A stretch of 64,000 nucleotides of DNA from Tahibacter soli. Lineage in GTDB: Bacteria > Pseudomonadota > Gammaproteobacteria > Xanthomonadales > Rhodanobacteraceae. The translations under genes were made by a program, and so were the position numbers. The notes beneath the pieces are model-generated. The model saw nothing but the letters and a program-made list of their open reading frames with translations. It was not told the origin of the DNA and searched no databases. Location: the NCBI RefSeq assembly GCF_025717065.2, contig NZ_JAOVZO020000018.1, positions 868,001 through 932,000 on the forward strand, written 5' to 3'. Positions 1 through 10,062 of the stretch are shown in pieces (within the stretch, counting starts at the first letter, position 1; every line of letters begins with the position of its first letter).

Positions 1-40
1 TCGCCCCGACGAAGTCGGGGGAGAGGGCCGGGGTGAGGGG
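1..40. repeat. REP-like palindromic repeat, cut by the window edge
   Basis: A short palindrome (CCCCGAC-GAA-GTCGGGG at 4-20) is followed by a purine-rich tail, GAGAGGGCCGGGGTGAGGGG. The same tail, in reverse orientation and slightly changed, flanks the hairpin at 86-131, so the two units form a head-to-head pair. The left arm of this copy lies outside the window. Repeats of this kind are common between genes of Xanthomonadales. No transposase of the RAYT type is visible in the window. Confidence 0.6.
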
Positions 41-85
41 AGTGCGCACGGCACTTCGTCGAGATCGAGGAAATATTCGGCGCGG

Positions 86-131
86 CCCCCTGACCCAACC
101 CTCTCCCCCAAACACGCTTTGGGGGAGAGGG
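86..131. repeat. REP-like hairpin downstream of the dipeptidyl peptidase gene
   Basis: A perfect 14-bp stem (99-112 with 118-131) with a 5-base loop carries the arms CCCTCTCCCCCAAA and TTTGGGGGAGAGGG. It begins 4 bases after the stop of the leftward peptidase gene and could end its transcript, although no T-tract follows. The preceding CCCCCTGACCCAA is the mirrored version of the tail of the repeat at 1-40. Confidence 0.65.
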
Positions 132-134
132 GCT

Positions 135-2399
135 CTACTTCGTTGCTGTATTTACCGAATCTTCAATGGTCGGCTTCAACTGCCGATCCAGCCACCGCAC
201 CATCGTATTGAACACGTGCTTCTTCATCGCCGGCGTCGACATGCCGTGCTTGCCGCCCGGGTAGGTCATGAGGTCGAACTGCACGCCGCGGTTCTGCAGC
301 TGCGCCATCAGCTGCGTCGAGTTCGTGAACAGCACGTTGTCGTCGGCCATGCCGTGCATCAGGAGCAGCGGCGACTTCATGCCGTCGAGCCACGTCATCA
401 CGTCGCCCTTCTTGTAGCCGTCCGCGTTCGCGGCGGGCGTCGACATGTAGCGCTCGGTGTAGTGCGTGTCGTACAGCGACCAGTCGGTGACCGGCGCGAC
501 CGACACCGCGGCCGCGACGATGTCCGACGCCTTGCCGAGCATCATCAGCGACAGATACCCGCCATAGCTCCAGCCGAACACGCCGACGCGTTTCGCGTCG
601 ACCCACGGCTGCGTCGCGAGCCACTCGATCGCCTTGCGCTGGTCGGCCACTTCGACCGTGCCGAGCTTCAGGTGCAGCGCGTCGGAAAACGCGCGACCGC
701 GCCGGCCCATGCCGCGATTGTCGAGCGTGATCACGACGTAGCCGTGTTGCGCGAGAAACTGGTCGAACAGATCGCCGAAGCCGCGCGTGGCGAGCTGCGC
801 CGTCGGGCCGCCGTAGAAATGCGACACGACCGGATAGCGCTTGTTCGGATCGAAACCGGCCGGCTTGTACAGGCGGTACCACAGCGTCTGCCCGTCGTCG
901 GCCTTGATCGTGCCGAACTCGGGTTTGATGTGTTCGGCGAGGTACGGCACGTACGGGTGGTCGCCCTCGACCTTGTTCTGCGCGATCCACGCGAGGTGGC
1001 TGCCGTCGGGCTTGCGTACCGACAGCTGCGTCGGCGTCGTCGGGTCGGCCCACGCGTCGACGAACAGCTTCACCGCGCCGCTGCCGTCGCTCGCGAACGT
1101 CGCGTCGTGCCAGCCGTCCTCGCGGGTCACGCGCACCGGGTTCGCCGCGTTGCTGCCGTCGAGCTTGAGCGCGTACACCTGTTTGTCGAGCGGATGGTCC
1201 TTGTTGCCCGAGACGTAGACGACGCCGGCTTCCTCGTCGACCGCGAGCAGCTTGTCGACCTGCCAGTCGCCCGACGACAAGGCGACTTTTTCCTTGCCGT
1301 CCATTCCGTACAAGTACAAATGCTTGTAGCCGCTGCGCTCGGACGCCCACACGAACGCGGCCTGGCGCTCGAGGAAACGCAGGTCGTCGTTGAGGTTGAT
1401 CCAGGTCTTGCTCGTTTCGGTCAACAGCGTCGTCTGCTTGAGCGTGTCGACGTCGACGCTGACGAGTTCGAGCGTGCGCTGGTCGCGCGACTGGCGCTGG
1501 AACACGACGGCCTTGCCGTCGGCGGTCCAGTTCACGCGCGCGAGATAGATGTCGGCGTTCTTGCCGAGGTCGATCCAGCGCGGCTTGCCGCCGCCGGGGC
1601 GGATCAGGCCGAGCTGCACCTTGACGTTCGGCTGGCCCGCGGCCGGATAGCGCTGCTGCGTCACGTCGGTGCGGTCGGGCTGGATCTCGAAGCGCTGCAC
1701 GAGCGGCACGGCCGACTCGTCGTAGCGCTCGAAGGCGATCCACTCGCTGGTCGGCGACCACCAGTAGCCGCTGAAGCGGTCCATTTCCTCCTGCGCGACG
1801 AACTCGGCTTCGCCGTTGTGGATCGCGTCCTTGCCGTCGCTCGTCAGGCGATGGTTGAGGCCCGTCTTCAGATCGACGACCCACAGGTTCTGGGCGCTCA
1901 CGAACGAGACGTAGCGGCCGGACGGCGCGACCTGCGCGTCGATGATCTCGGCGTCCTTCGGCGTCAGCGAACGCACCGCTTCGTCGGGCTTCGCGGCGAG
2001 GTCGTACAAGTACAATTGTCCGCCGAGCGGAAACAGCAACTTCGTCGCATCGGGCGCCCAGCGGTAGCTGACGATGCCTTTGAGGCTCGCGATGCGCATG
2101 CGCTCGCGCTGCGCCTTCTGTGCGTCGGACAGTTCCTCGGCCTGCGGCATCAGCCGGGTGGAGTCGACGAGCAGGCGCGTCGTGTCGTCGGCGAGGTTGT
2201 ACTCCCACAGGTCCATCTGGTCCTGATCCTGCGGCTTGCCGCGCAGGAACGTCACGCGCGCGCCGTCCGGCGAGATCTTGACGCCGCGGGGCGTCGGGCC
2301 GACCAGCGCCGGGTCGGAATAGATGCGGTCGATCGTGAGCTTTTCGGACATCGCGGGCAGACAGAAGGCCATGAGGCCGGCCAGTACCATCGTACGCAT
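135..2399 (-). CDS. Secreted dipeptidyl peptidase IV-type serine peptidase (family S9)
   Basis: This 754-residue protein has a short signal peptide (cleavage likely near residues 18-19), then a beta-propeller region of about 480 residues, then an alpha/beta-hydrolase domain. The catalytic triad is visible: Ser611 in GWSYGGY, Asp686/687 in MADDN and His718 in GGKHG. A Glu-rich stretch, FVAQEEMDRFSGYWWSP, matches the double-Glu motif by which the DPP-IV subfamily holds the substrate N-terminus. It probably removes X-Pro or X-Ala dipeptides from peptides in the periplasm or outside the cell. GGAG precedes the ATG at a good distance. The gene diverges from the phospholipase gene across about 144 bases. 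Family assignment is firm; exact specificity is inferred. Confidence 0.9.
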   Translation of the reverse strand: MRTMVLAGLMAFCLPAMSEKLTIDRIYSDPALVGPTPRGVKISPDGARVTFLRGKPQDQDQMDLWEYNLADDTTRLLVDSTRLMPQAEELSDAQKAQRERMRIASLKGIVSYRWAPDATKLLFPLGGQLYLYDLAAKPDEAVRSLTPKDAEIIDAQVAPSGRYVSFVSAQNLWVVDLKTGLNHRLTSDGKDAIHNGEAEFVAQEEMDRFSGYWWSPTSEWIAFERYDESAVPLVQRFEIQPDRTDVTQQRYPAAGQPNVKVQLGLIRPGGGKPRWIDLGKNADIYLARVNWTADGKAVVFQRQSRDQRTLELVSVDVDTLKQTTLLTETSKTWINLNDDLRFLERQAAFVWASERSGYKHLYLYGMDGKEKVALSSGDWQVDKLLAVDEEAGVVYVSGNKDHPLDKQVYALKLDGSNAANPVRVTREDGWHDATFASDGSGAVKLFVDAWADPTTPTQLSVRKPDGSHLAWIAQNKVEGDHPYVPYLAEHIKPEFGTIKADDGQTLWYRLYKPAGFDPNKRYPVVSHFYGGPTAQLATRGFGDLFDQFLAQHGYVVITLDNRGMGRRGRAFSDALHLKLGTVEVADQRKAIEWLATQPWVDAKRVGVFGWSYGGYLSLMMLGKASDIVAAAVSVAPVTDWSLYDTHYTERYMSTPAANADGYKKGDVMTWLDGMKSPLLLMHGMADDNVLFTNSTQLMAQLQNRGVQFDLMTYPGGKHGMSTPAMKKHVFNTMVRWLDRQLKPTIEDSVNTATK

Positions 2400-2543
2400 A
2401 AAGGAACTCCGCAGGCGAAGCGTGCATTAAACCGGTTTGATACCGGCGCGTCATGTCGCGGTGCGTTGCGTTGACGATGTTTTGCGCACGGGGTACGGCG
2501 ACGGGCTGCTAGCATGCAGCGCCCATTGCAAGGAGCACCGCCG

Positions 2544-3569
2544 ATGACCGTCTTTCGCTACGCCGCCGCGCCGCTCATGCTCGCGCTCGCCGCGGCACAC
2601 GCATCGACGCCGACCGAACCGAAGGCCTGCGCGGCGATCGCGTCCGATCCCGAACGTCTCGCGTGCTACGACAGCGCGTTTCCGCGACCGGTGCCGACGC
2701 AGGCGCCGCGCGCGCCGCAGACGCGGGCGTTCTTCGTCAACGAGGATGCAAAGCCCGACGCCGACATGCCGCGCTCGCTGCTCGACAGCCGCTGGGAGCT
2801 CGACGCCGATTCGAAGCTCGGCACGTTCAACATCCGCGGCTACAAGCCGCTGTACGTGCTGCCGTTCTTCCACACCTCGGACATCAACGCGTCGCCCCGC
2901 AGCCCGTCGCCGGGCCACGACGTCGAACTGCCCGAGCGGCTCAACGCCGCGGAGATGAAATTCCAGCTGAGCTTCAAGGGCAAGATCGCGCAGAACCTGT
3001 TCGGCGACAACGGCGACATCTGGCTCGGCTACACGCAGGCGTCGCACTGGCAGGTAGCCAACGCGCAGGCGTCGCGTCCGTTCCGCGAGACGAACTACGA
3101 GCCCGAAGTGATGCTGGTGCTGCGGTCGAACTACAGCGTGTTCGGGCTCGACGGCCGCCTGCTCGGCATCGGCGTGAATCACCAGTCGAACGGCCGCGGC
3201 CTGCCGCTGTCGCGCAGCTGGAACCGCGTGATCGGACAGGTCGGCTTCGAGCGCGGCGACTGGACGCTGATGCTGCGCCCCTGGTGGATCTTCAAGGAGT
3301 CGTACGACAAGTCGGACAACCCCGACATCGGGCGATACGTCGGCCACGGCGACGTGCAGCTCGTGCGCGTATGGAACGGGCACGAGTTCGCGCTGATGGC
3401 GCGACCGAGTTCGGCCGGCGGCGCGGTGCAGTTCGACTGGGCTTTTCCGATCCAGAACCAGCTGCGCGGACACGTGCAGGTGTTCAACGGATTCGGCGAA
3501 AGCCTGATCGACTACAACCACCGCGCCACGTACGTCGGCGTGGGCTTGTCGCTGCTCGAATGGTACTGA
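2544..3569 (+). CDS. pldA: Outer membrane phospholipase A
   Basis: This 341-residue outer-membrane beta-barrel enzyme hydrolyses phospholipids that reach the outer leaflet. The active site is recognisable: His213 and Ser215 in HQSNG, and Asn227 in SRSWN, with the same 14-residue His-to-Asn spacing as His142/Asn156 of E. coli OMPLA. A signal peptide is followed by the motif CAAIASDPERLACYD, a Cys-pair N-terminal segment seen in many xanthomonad envelope proteins. The start was chosen at the second ATG of the frame because AAGGAG lies 8 bases upstream and a signal peptide begins there. The gene converges on fabV with a 16-base gap. Confidence 0.92.
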   Translation: MTVFRYAAAPLMLALAAAHASTPTEPKACAAIASDPERLACYDSAFPRPVPTQAPRAPQTRAFFVNEDAKPDADMPRSLLDSRWELDADSKLGTFNIRGYKPLYVLPFFHTSDINASPRSPSPGHDVELPERLNAAEMKFQLSFKGKIAQNLFGDNGDIWLGYTQASHWQVANAQASRPFRETNYEPEVMLVLRSNYSVFGLDGRLLGIGVNHQSNGRGLPLSRSWNRVIGQVGFERGDWTLMLRPWWIFKESYDKSDNPDIGRYVGHGDVQLVRVWNGHEFALMARPSSAGGAVQFDWAFPIQNQLRGHVQVFNGFGESLIDYNHRATYVGVGLSLLEWY

Positions 3570-3585
3570 GCGGGCGAGCCCGGCG

Positions 3586-4785
3586 TCAGCTTTGAACGAG
3601 TCCGGAAATTTTCACGTCGGGGTCGACGTCGGCGTCGTAGTTCACGCCGTCGATGTCGAAACCGAACAGGCGCAGGAACTCGTGCTTGTAGCCGGCGAAG
3701 TCGGTCAGCTCGTACAGGTTCGCGTCGGTCACGACGTCCCATAGCGCGACGACCTCGCCCTGCACGTCGGGCGCGAGTTCCAGATCGTCCGCACGCAGGC
3801 GGCCGTCCGCGTCGACGAGCGGCGCGGCGCCCGCGATACTGTCGCGATACAGGCGGTACACCTGTTCGATGCAGCCTTCGTGCGTGCCCTTCGCCTTCAT
3901 CACCTTGAACAGCAGCGACAGGTACAAGGGCATCATCGGAATCGCCGAACTCGCCTGCGTGACCACGGCCTTGAGCACCGTCACGCGCGCGTCGCCGCGC
4001 ACGCGGCGCGACAGCGCGTCGCGGATCTGAAGCACGCGGCGGTCGAGGTCTTTCTTCGCCGCACCGATCGATCCGTTCCAGTAGATGTCGTGCGTGATCT
4101 TTTCGCCGAGATACGTGAACGCGGTCGTCGTGGCGCCTTCGGCGAGCACGCCGGCGTCGAGCAGCGCGTCGATCCACAGCTGCCAGTCTTCGCCGCCCAT
4201 CACGGTGACGGTGTCGTCGATCTCCTGCTGCGTGGCCGGCTGCAGCACGGTCTCCTTGATCGTTTCGCGATCGGTGTCGATGCCGCGCAGGCTCACCGCT
4301 TCGCCGACCGGCTTGAGCGTCGAGCTGTGGACTTCGCCCGTCGTCGGATGCGTGCGGCGCGGTGCGGCGAGGCTGTACACCACCTGGTCGACCTGACCGA
4401 GATCGCGCTTGATCGTCTCGATCGTCAGGCGCTTGATCTCGTTCGAGAACGCGTCGCCGTTGATGCTTTTTGCATAAATGCCCTTGGCGCCGGCCGCGTC
4501 GTGAAACGCCGCGGTGTTGTACCAGCCGGCGGTGCCGGGCTTGCCTTCGCTGCCGGGGCGCTCGAAGAACACGCCGAGCGTCGCCGCGCCGCTGCCGAAC
4601 GCCGCGGTGATGCGCGCGGCGAGGCCGTAGCCGGTCGACGCGCCGATCACGAGCACTTTCTTCGGCCCGCCGGCGATCGGGCCGGCCGCCTCGACGTACG
4701 CGATCTGCTGCGCGACATTCGCGGCGCAACCGGCCGGGTGCGCGGTAACGCAGATGAAGCCACGGACGCGGGGTTTGATGATCAT
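3586..4785 (-). CDS. fabV: Enoyl-ACP/trans-2-enoyl-CoA reductase, FabV type
   Basis: FabV is an NADH-dependent enoyl reductase that carries out the last step of each fatty acid elongation round. It is about 400 residues, longer than FabI, and is known to be insensitive to triclosan. This protein has 399 residues, the nucleotide-binding motif GASTGYG near residues 48-54, and the diagnostic active-site pair Tyr235-(8 residues)-Lys244 ([10 protein letters not shown]). AAGGA precedes the ATG. It is the last gene of the leftward run from rpmH, 43 bases after mnmE. No other enoyl-ACP reductase is seen in the window, so it may be the main one, but that cannot be judged from this segment. Confidence 0.95.
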   Translation of the reverse strand: MIIKPRVRGFICVTAHPAGCAANVAQQIAYVEAAGPIAGGPKKVLVIGASTGYGLAARITAAFGSGAATLGVFFERPGSEGKPGTAGWYNTAAFHDAAGAKGIYAKSINGDAFSNEIKRLTIETIKRDLGQVDQVVYSLAAPRRTHPTTGEVHSSTLKPVGEAVSLRGIDTDRETIKETVLQPATQQEIDDTVTVMGGEDWQLWIDALLDAGVLAEGATTTAFTYLGEKITHDIYWNGSIGAAKKDLDRRVLQIRDALSRRVRGDARVTVLKAVVTQASSAIPMMPLYLSLLFKVMKAKGTHEGCIEQVYRLYRDSIAGAAPLVDADGRLRADDLELAPDVQGEVVALWDVVTDANLYELTDFAGYKHEFLRLFGFDIDGVNYDADVDPDVKISGLVQS

Positions 4786-4828
4786 GGTAGTTCCTTGCTG
4801 TTGTTCGGCCGAGTTTCGATACTCAAGC

Positions 4829-6175
4829 CTACTTGCCGATACAGAAGCTCGAAAAGATCGCCCCGAGCAGATCGTCGCTCGTGAATTCGCCGGTCAGTTC
4901 GCCGAGTTGATGCTGCGCGTCGCGCAGTTCTTCCGCCGCGAGTTCGCCGGCACGCTGTTCGGCCAGCGCGAGTTCCGCGGCGGCGAGATGCGCGGCGACT
5001 TTCTCCAGCGCGACGACGTGCCGTGCGCGCGCGCTGAACGCACCGGCCGCCGCGTCGCCGCCGCCCGCGAGCCGCTTGAGTTCGCCGCGCAGCAGGTCGA
5101 GACCGTCGCCGGTTTTTGCCGACAGGTCGATGACGATGCCGTCCGATGTCTCCGCGCGTGCCGGCGCGGCCCCGGCGAGGTCGATCTTGTTGCGCACGAT
5201 GAGACGCGTCTGGCCCGACTGCGCCGGGCCGAGCAGGCGCAGATCGTCGGCCACCGATCCGGCATCGGTGACGAGCAGCGCGACGTCGGCGCGTTCGAGT
5301 TCGTCGCGTGCGCGACGGATGCCTTCGCGCTCGACCGGATCGGCCGAATCGCGCAGTCCGGCGGTATCGGCAAGCGTCAGAACGACCCCGTCCACTTGAA
5401 TACTTTCGCGCAAAATATCGCGGGTGGTGCCGGGGATCGGCGTGACGATCGCGCGGTCCTGCGCGGCGAGCGCGTTGAGCAGGCTCGACTTGCCGGCGTT
5501 CGGCCGCCCGACGATGACGACGTGCAGGCCGTCGGTCAGGCGCACGCCGCGACGCGTTTCGGCAAGGAGCCGCGACAGGCGGTCGCTCACGGCGTCGAGC
5601 CGCTCGCGCAACTCGGGCGCGGCGAGAAAGTCGATTTCTTCTTCCGGAAAATCGATCGCCGCTTCGACGTGCACGCGCAGGCCGACGAGTCCGGCCAGGA
5701 GTTCGGCGACGCGTTGCGAGAACGCGCCGTCGAGCGAGCGCAGCGCGGCGCGCGCGGCGGCCTCCGACTGGCTGGCGATCAGGTCGGCGATCGCCTCGGC
5801 CTGCGCGAGATCGAGCTTTCCGTTGAGGAACGCGCGCTCGGAAAACTCGCCGGCGCGCGCGGGCCGCGCACCGAGCTCGCAGACGCGGCGCAGCAGCAAG
5901 CCGAGCACGACCGGGCTGCCGTGCGTCTGCAGCTCGACCACGTCTTCGCCGGTGAACGAGTGCGGTTGTGGAAAATGGAGCAGAAGGCCGCGATCGATCA
6001 GCGCGCCGGCGGCGTCGCGGAATGCGGTGTAGTGCGCGTGCCGCGGCGACGGCGCGCGGCCGAGCAGCGTCTGCGCGATCGCGCTCGCCTTGGCGCCCGA
6101 GACGCGCAGAACGCCGATACCGGCGGCGCCGTTCGCGGTCGCGACGGCGGCGATGGTATCGGCGTCGAGGCTCAT
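4829..6175 (-). CDS. mnmE: tRNA uridine-5-carboxymethylaminomethyl modification GTPase
   Basis: MnmE works with MnmG to modify U34 in the wobble position of certain tRNAs. The 448-residue protein shows the folate-binding N-terminal domain, a helical domain, and an inserted G domain with Walker [10 protein letters not shown] near residue 222, PGTTRD, DTAGLRD and NKID. It ends with the family's C-terminal FCIGK carrying the conserved Cys. Length is typical. It follows yidC by 10 bases, in the order rpmH-rnpA-yidC-mnmE common near gammaproteobacterial origins. Confidence 0.97.
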   Translation of the reverse strand: MSLDADTIAAVATANGAAGIGVLRVSGAKASAIAQTLLGRAPSPRHAHYTAFRDAAGALIDRGLLLHFPQPHSFTGEDVVELQTHGSPVVLGLLLRRVCELGARPARAGEFSERAFLNGKLDLAQAEAIADLIASQSEAAARAALRSLDGAFSQRVAELLAGLVGLRVHVEAAIDFPEEEIDFLAAPELRERLDAVSDRLSRLLAETRRGVRLTDGLHVVIVGRPNAGKSSLLNALAAQDRAIVTPIPGTTRDILRESIQVDGVVLTLADTAGLRDSADPVEREGIRRARDELERADVALLVTDAGSVADDLRLLGPAQSGQTRLIVRNKIDLAGAAPARAETSDGIVIDLSAKTGDGLDLLRGELKRLAGGGDAAAGAFSARARHVVALEKVAAHLAAAELALAEQRAGELAAEELRDAQHQLGELTGEFTSDDLLGAIFSSFCIGK

Positions 6176-6185
6176 CGGCGGCCGA

Positions 6186-7892
6186 TCAGGCTTTCGCGTC
6201 GGCCGCGTCGATGCGCTTGGTGATGACGTACTGCTGGATCAGCGACGAAAGGCCGTTGACGGTCCAGTACAGCACGAGACCCGCCGGGAAGAACGCGAAC
6301 ATCACCGAGAACACCACCGGCATGATCTTCATCATCTTCGCCTGCACCGGGTCCATGCCCGTGGTCGGCGTCAGGTACTGCGTCGCGATCATCGTCGCCG
6401 CGTTGATGATCGGCAGCACGAAGTACGGATCCGGCGCGGTCAGGTTCTGGATCCACAGGATGAACGGCGCGTGGCGCAGTTCGACGCTTTCGATCAGCAC
6501 CCAGTACAGCGCGAAGAACACCGGAATCTGCACCAGCATCGGCAGGCAGCTGCCGAGCGGGTTGATTTTTTCCTTCTGGTACAACTCCATCATCGCCTGA
6601 TTCATCTTCTGGCGATCGTCGCCGTAGCGATCCTTCAGCGCCTGCACGCGCGGCGCGAGCTTGCGCATCTTCGCCATCGAGCGGTACTGCGCCTCGGACA
6701 GCTTGAAGAACGCGAGCTTGATCAGAAGCACCAGGAGGATGATCGCGAAGCCCCAGTTGCCGGTCAGCGCATGCAGCTTGGCCAGCACCCAGTGCAGCGG
6801 TTCGGAGATGACGGTGAGGATGCCGTAGTCGATCGTCAGCGCGAGACCGGGGGCGACGTCGTTCAGCGTGCTCTGGAGCTTCGGCCCGACGTACAGGCGC
6901 GCCTCGCTCGTCGCGCTCGCGCCCGGAGCGACGGTCAGCGCCGGTCCCATCGCGCGGATCAGGTAGCGTACGCGACCGCCGTTGGTGAGCTGCGTCGTGC
7001 TGAACTGCTCGGCGTCGGTCGCAGGCGGCAGCCACGCGGCGAAGAAGTAGTGCTGCAGCATCGCGACCCAACCGCCGGTCACGGCGCGGTTGGTCAGCGG
7101 GTCCTTCGTATACTTGTCGAAAGGAATCTTCTTGAACTTTTCTTCCGGGCTGTACCAGGCGGCGCCGGCGAAGCTGTAGCTTTCCGGGTTGGTGAACGTC
7201 ATGCCGCCGGTCTTGGTCACGACCGGCACGCGCTGCAGCTGGCGGTAGGCGTTGCCGGACCATGCGACCGCGCCGTCGTTCCGGATTTCCTGCCGCGTGC
7301 CGAGCACGTAGCTGCCGCGTTCGAGCGTGAAGACCTTGCGCACCGCAAGACCGCTGGCGGGGTCCTGCCAGGTCAGCGGCACTTCGAGCTTGGCCTGGCC
7401 CGCGTCGAGCGCGTAGCTCGTCTTTTCGGCGGTGAACAGCGCCTGGTGATCGGGCGCCGTGCCCTGCGCGCTGACGAGACCCGACTGCGCGACGAAAAAG
7501 TGTTCCGCGCTGTCGTCGAACAGGCGCACGGGATGCGTCAGGTCTTTCGGCTGCTGCGGGTAGGCCAGGAGGTCGGCGCGCACGATGCTGCCGCCGCGGG
7601 TATCGATCGTGAGCTTGAGCACGTCGTTGCTGACTTCGACGAGCTGTCCCTGCGGCGCGCTCGCGGCGCTCGGCGCGGCCGGCTGCGCGGCGGCGGGCGC
7701 GGCGCTCGCCTGCGGCGTTTCGCCGGGCGCGGGCGTCGTCGATGCGGGCGGGGCGTCGCTCGGAACCGGCGCGGCTTCGGTCGCCGGCGTCGTCGCGACC
7801 GGCGGTCGCGAATAGTCCTGCTGCCACTGGTTCCAGATGAAGAAGCTGACCGTCAGCAAGGCGAGCAGCAGGAAAGAACGAGGATTGTTCAT
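6186..7892 (-). CDS. yidC: Membrane protein insertase
   Basis: YidC inserts and folds inner-membrane proteins, alone or with the Sec translocon. The 568-residue protein starts with a membrane anchor (FLLLALLTVSFFIWNQW), followed by an Ala/Pro/Thr-rich linker, a large periplasmic beta domain (about residues 85-340) and a C-terminal core of five membrane segments, including WGFAIILLVLLIK and the GSCLPMLVQIPVFFALYWVL segment. Length matches gammaproteobacterial YidC. It starts 126 bases after rnpA, which leaves no room for the yidD gene usually found between them. Confidence 0.97.
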   Translation of the reverse strand: MNNPRSFLLLALLTVSFFIWNQWQQDYSRPPVATTPATEAAPVPSDAPPASTTPAPGETPQASAAPAAAQPAAPSAASAPQGQLVEVSNDVLKLTIDTRGGSIVRADLLAYPQQPKDLTHPVRLFDDSAEHFFVAQSGLVSAQGTAPDHQALFTAEKTSYALDAGQAKLEVPLTWQDPASGLAVRKVFTLERGSYVLGTRQEIRNDGAVAWSGNAYRQLQRVPVVTKTGGMTFTNPESYSFAGAAWYSPEEKFKKIPFDKYTKDPLTNRAVTGGWVAMLQHYFFAAWLPPATDAEQFSTTQLTNGGRVRYLIRAMGPALTVAPGASATSEARLYVGPKLQSTLNDVAPGLALTIDYGILTVISEPLHWVLAKLHALTGNWGFAIILLVLLIKLAFFKLSEAQYRSMAKMRKLAPRVQALKDRYGDDRQKMNQAMMELYQKEKINPLGSCLPMLVQIPVFFALYWVLIESVELRHAPFILWIQNLTAPDPYFVLPIINAATMIATQYLTPTTGMDPVQAKMMKIMPVVFSVMFAFFPAGLVLYWTVNGLSSLIQQYVITKRIDAADAKA

Positions 7893-8018
7893 GGCGGACG
7901 CTGTTAGGGGCTGGCGGGCCGGGCCCGTGACAGCAGGAGGGTTCGACGCGGGAACGCATCACGCTATTGGGGCGGTATGCGCGCACGCAAGCGCGGCGAC
8001 ACCGGTCGCCGGCGCGAA

Positions 8019-8402
8019 TCAGTCGGCAATTGTGCCGGTCGGTGATGTCGGCTTCAATGGCGGCAGGCGACGCCACAGCGCTTCGAGGTCGGCGAGCAGT
8101 TCGCTGCCGTCGACCGGAAGGGCGCTGGAACGCGCTATCACCAGGATATCCACAGGCGGAAGTTGCGCGATATGACGGCGAAAACTTTCGCGGACGAGGC
8201 GTTTGAGACGATTGCGCTCGACGGCGAGCTTGGAGACGCGCCGCGACACGGCCAGACCCAGGCGCGCGGTCGTCTTGTCGGTCGGGCGGTATTCGGCGTG
8301 GAAGTGGCGGCTCGCGATACGGCGGCTGCCCAGCGCCCGCAGCTGCGCGAAATCTCGCGCGACGAGCATCCGCGCGGCGCGCGGGAAGCGCTGGGCTTCC
8401 AT
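8019..8402 (-). CDS. rnpA: Ribonuclease P protein component
   Basis: This basic 127-residue protein assists the RNase P RNA in removing 5' leaders from pre-tRNAs. The signature around RNRLKRLVRESFR (about residues 82-94) and the preceding GLAVSRRVSKLAV match the family. It starts 22 bases after rpmH and is presumably co-transcribed from the promoter in front of rpmH. No strong ribosome binding site is seen at the ATG, as is common for this gene. Confidence 0.95.
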   Translation of the reverse strand: MEAQRFPRAARMLVARDFAQLRALGSRRIASRHFHAEYRPTDKTTARLGLAVSRRVSKLAVERNRLKRLVRESFRRHIAQLPPVDILVIARSSALPVDGSELLADLEALWRRLPPLKPTSPTGTIAD

Positions 8403-8424
8403 GGCGCCGCGCGTGGCGTTTCGA

Positions 8425-8559
8425 TTAGACGGCGAGACGCTTGCGGCCCTTGGCGCGACGGGCGTTGATGATCTTGCGGCCGTTCTTGGTCTTCATGCGG
8501 GCACGAAAGCCATGGTCACGAGCGCGCTTCAGTCGGCTCGGCTGATACGTACGCTTCAT
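8425..8559 (-). CDS. rpmH: 50S ribosomal protein L34
   Basis: The 44-residue product begins [20 protein letters not shown] and ends [16 protein letters not shown] plus two residues, which is the full L34 sequence pattern. It is the first gene of the leftward rpmH-rnpA-yidC-mnmE-fabV run and is transcribed away from dnaA. A good sigma-70-type promoter precedes it (8593-8622). The start was fixed by the invariant MKRTYQP; longer in-frame upstream starts are not used in the family. Confidence 0.98.
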   Translation of the reverse strand: MKRTYQPSRLKRARDHGFRARMKTKNGRKIINARRAKGRKRLAV

Positions 8560-8592
8560 GGCGTCGTCTCCGGTGAGGTTAAAAGGGGCGGG

Positions 8593-8622
8593 AGAATAGG
8601 CCGCGATCCGCGCCAGTGTCAA
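8593..8622 (-). promoter_or_regulatory. Sigma-70-type promoter of rpmH
   Basis: Read on the minus strand, a perfect -35 box TTGACA (8622-8617) is separated by 18 bases from TATTCT (8598-8593). The start of transcription would fall near 8586, about 27 bases before the rpmH ATG. The consensus -35 and the position make this the best-supported promoter in the window. Confidence 0.8.
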
Positions 8623-8713
8623 GCCGTGCGTTGGCGTAAAAACCTGCGGCGGCGTAGACTTCCGCGCCCGTTGCGGGGCCATCCCCCCGAAACCGCCAGC
8701 CCACGAGGAAGTA

Positions 8714-10057
8714 ATGAGCGAACTCTGGCGGCGCTGTCTGGAACGCCTGGAAGGCGAGTTCGGCGCCGAAGATATCCACACCTACCTCAAGCCCCTTCAA
8801 CCGGAGGAACTTGACGACGGGTTACGCCTGTGGGCGCCCAACGCCTACACCCTCGAACGTATCGAAGTCGAATTCATGCCGCGTATCCGTGCGGTGCTGG
8901 CGCATGTTCAGGGCCGGCCGGTGTCGGTGCGCATCGAGGTCGGCACGCGTGTGACGCGCCGCGTCGCGCCGGTGCGGCCGGCTACGCCCGCGCGCATGCC
9001 GCAGAGCGCGCCGCCACCGCCCGAACCCGTCGAATTCGACGGCAATCTCGACCCGAACTACACGTTCGACAGCTTCGTCGAGGGCAAGTCGAACCAGCTC
9101 GGCAAGGCCGCCGCGATGCAGGTCGCGACGAATCCCGGCCGCGCGTACAACCCGTTGCTGCTGTATGGCGGCACGGGACTCGGCAAGACCCACCTGATGC
9201 ATGCCGCAGGCAATCTCATGCGCGCGAGCAACGCGCGCACGAAAGTGCTGTACCTGCGTTCGGAACAGTTCGTCTCGGCGATGATCGATGCGCTGCGCAA
9301 CAAGAACATGGACGAGTTCAAGCGGCGCTTTCGCGAGGTCGACGCGCTCCTGATCGACGACATCCAGTTCTTCGCCGGCAAGAACACGACGCAGGAAGAG
9401 TTCTTCCACACCTTCAACGCGCTGTTCGAAGGCAAGCAGCAGATCATCCTGACCTGCGACCGGTATCCCAAGGAAGTCGACAACCTCGAGCCGCGCCTGA
9501 AATCGCGCCTGGGCTGGGGCTTGTCGGTCGCGATCGAGCCGCCGGATTTCGAGACGCGCGCGGCGATCCTGCTGTCGAAGGCGCAGTCCAAAGGCATGGC
9601 GTTGCCGGAAGACGTGGCGCTGCTCATCGCCAAGCGCATGCGCTCGAACGTGCGCGACCTCGAAGGCGCGCTCAACACGCTCGCCGCACGCGCGAACTTT
9701 CTCGGCCGCGCGATCACGCTGGAGTTCGCCCAGGAGACGCTGCGCGATCTCCTGACCGTGCACGCCCAGGCCATCACGGTGCCGAACATCCAGAAGACCG
9801 TCGCGGATTTCTACCAGTTGCGCCTGCAGGATCTGTTGTCCAAGCGCCGTTCCCGCTCGCTGGCGAGACCCCGTCAGATGGCAATGGCTTTGTCGAAGGA
9901 GCTGACGGAGCACAGCCTGCCGGAAATCGGCGAAGCCTTTGGCGGTCGCGACCACACGACCGTACTGCATGCGTGCCGCACGATCCGCGACCTCACGGAA
10001 ATGGACGGAAAGCTCCGCCAGGACTGGGAAAAGCTCGTGCGCATCTTGACCGGTTGA
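8714..10057 (+). CDS. dnaA: Chromosomal replication initiator protein
   Basis: DnaA binds DnaA boxes at oriC, melts the origin in its ATP form and loads the DnaB helicase. The 447-residue protein has domain I (residues 1-85), a short Pro-rich domain II, the AAA+ domain III with Walker [10 protein letters not shown] and Walker [10 protein letters not shown], and the DNA-binding domain IV ending with the signature [21 protein letters not shown] lies just upstream of the ATG. It diverges from rpmH and is followed by the probable origin and dnaN. Confidence 0.98.
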   Translation: MSELWRRCLERLEGEFGAEDIHTYLKPLQPEELDDGLRLWAPNAYTLERIEVEFMPRIRAVLAHVQGRPVSVRIEVGTRVTRRVAPVRPATPARMPQSAPPPPEPVEFDGNLDPNYTFDSFVEGKSNQLGKAAAMQVATNPGRAYNPLLLYGGTGLGKTHLMHAAGNLMRASNARTKVLYLRSEQFVSAMIDALRNKNMDEFKRRFREVDALLIDDIQFFAGKNTTQEEFFHTFNALFEGKQQIILTCDRYPKEVDNLEPRLKSRLGWGLSVAIEPPDFETRAAILLSKAQSKGMALPEDVALLIAKRMRSNVRDLEGALNTLAARANFLGRAITLEFAQETLRDLLTVHAQAITVPNIQKTVADFYQLRLQDLLSKRRSRSLARPRQMAMALSKELTEHSLPEIGEAFGGRDHTTVLHACRTIRDLTEMDGKLRQDWEKLVRILTG

Positions 10058-10062
10058 TTGGC

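Noticed and set aside
33-2474. Long reading frame (813 codons) on the plus strand opposite the dipeptidyl peptidase gene
   Set aside because: Arg/His/Val-rich composition without motifs, antisense to a well-supported enzyme; typical of GC-rich antisense frames. The same applies to the long frames opposite gyrB, crbS, hemX/hemY, speA and the kinase genes.
8772-8780. ATATCCACA as a DnaA box at the start of dnaA
   Set aside because: One mismatch and within coding sequence. It could add to regulation of dnaA but is not enough to place the origin there.
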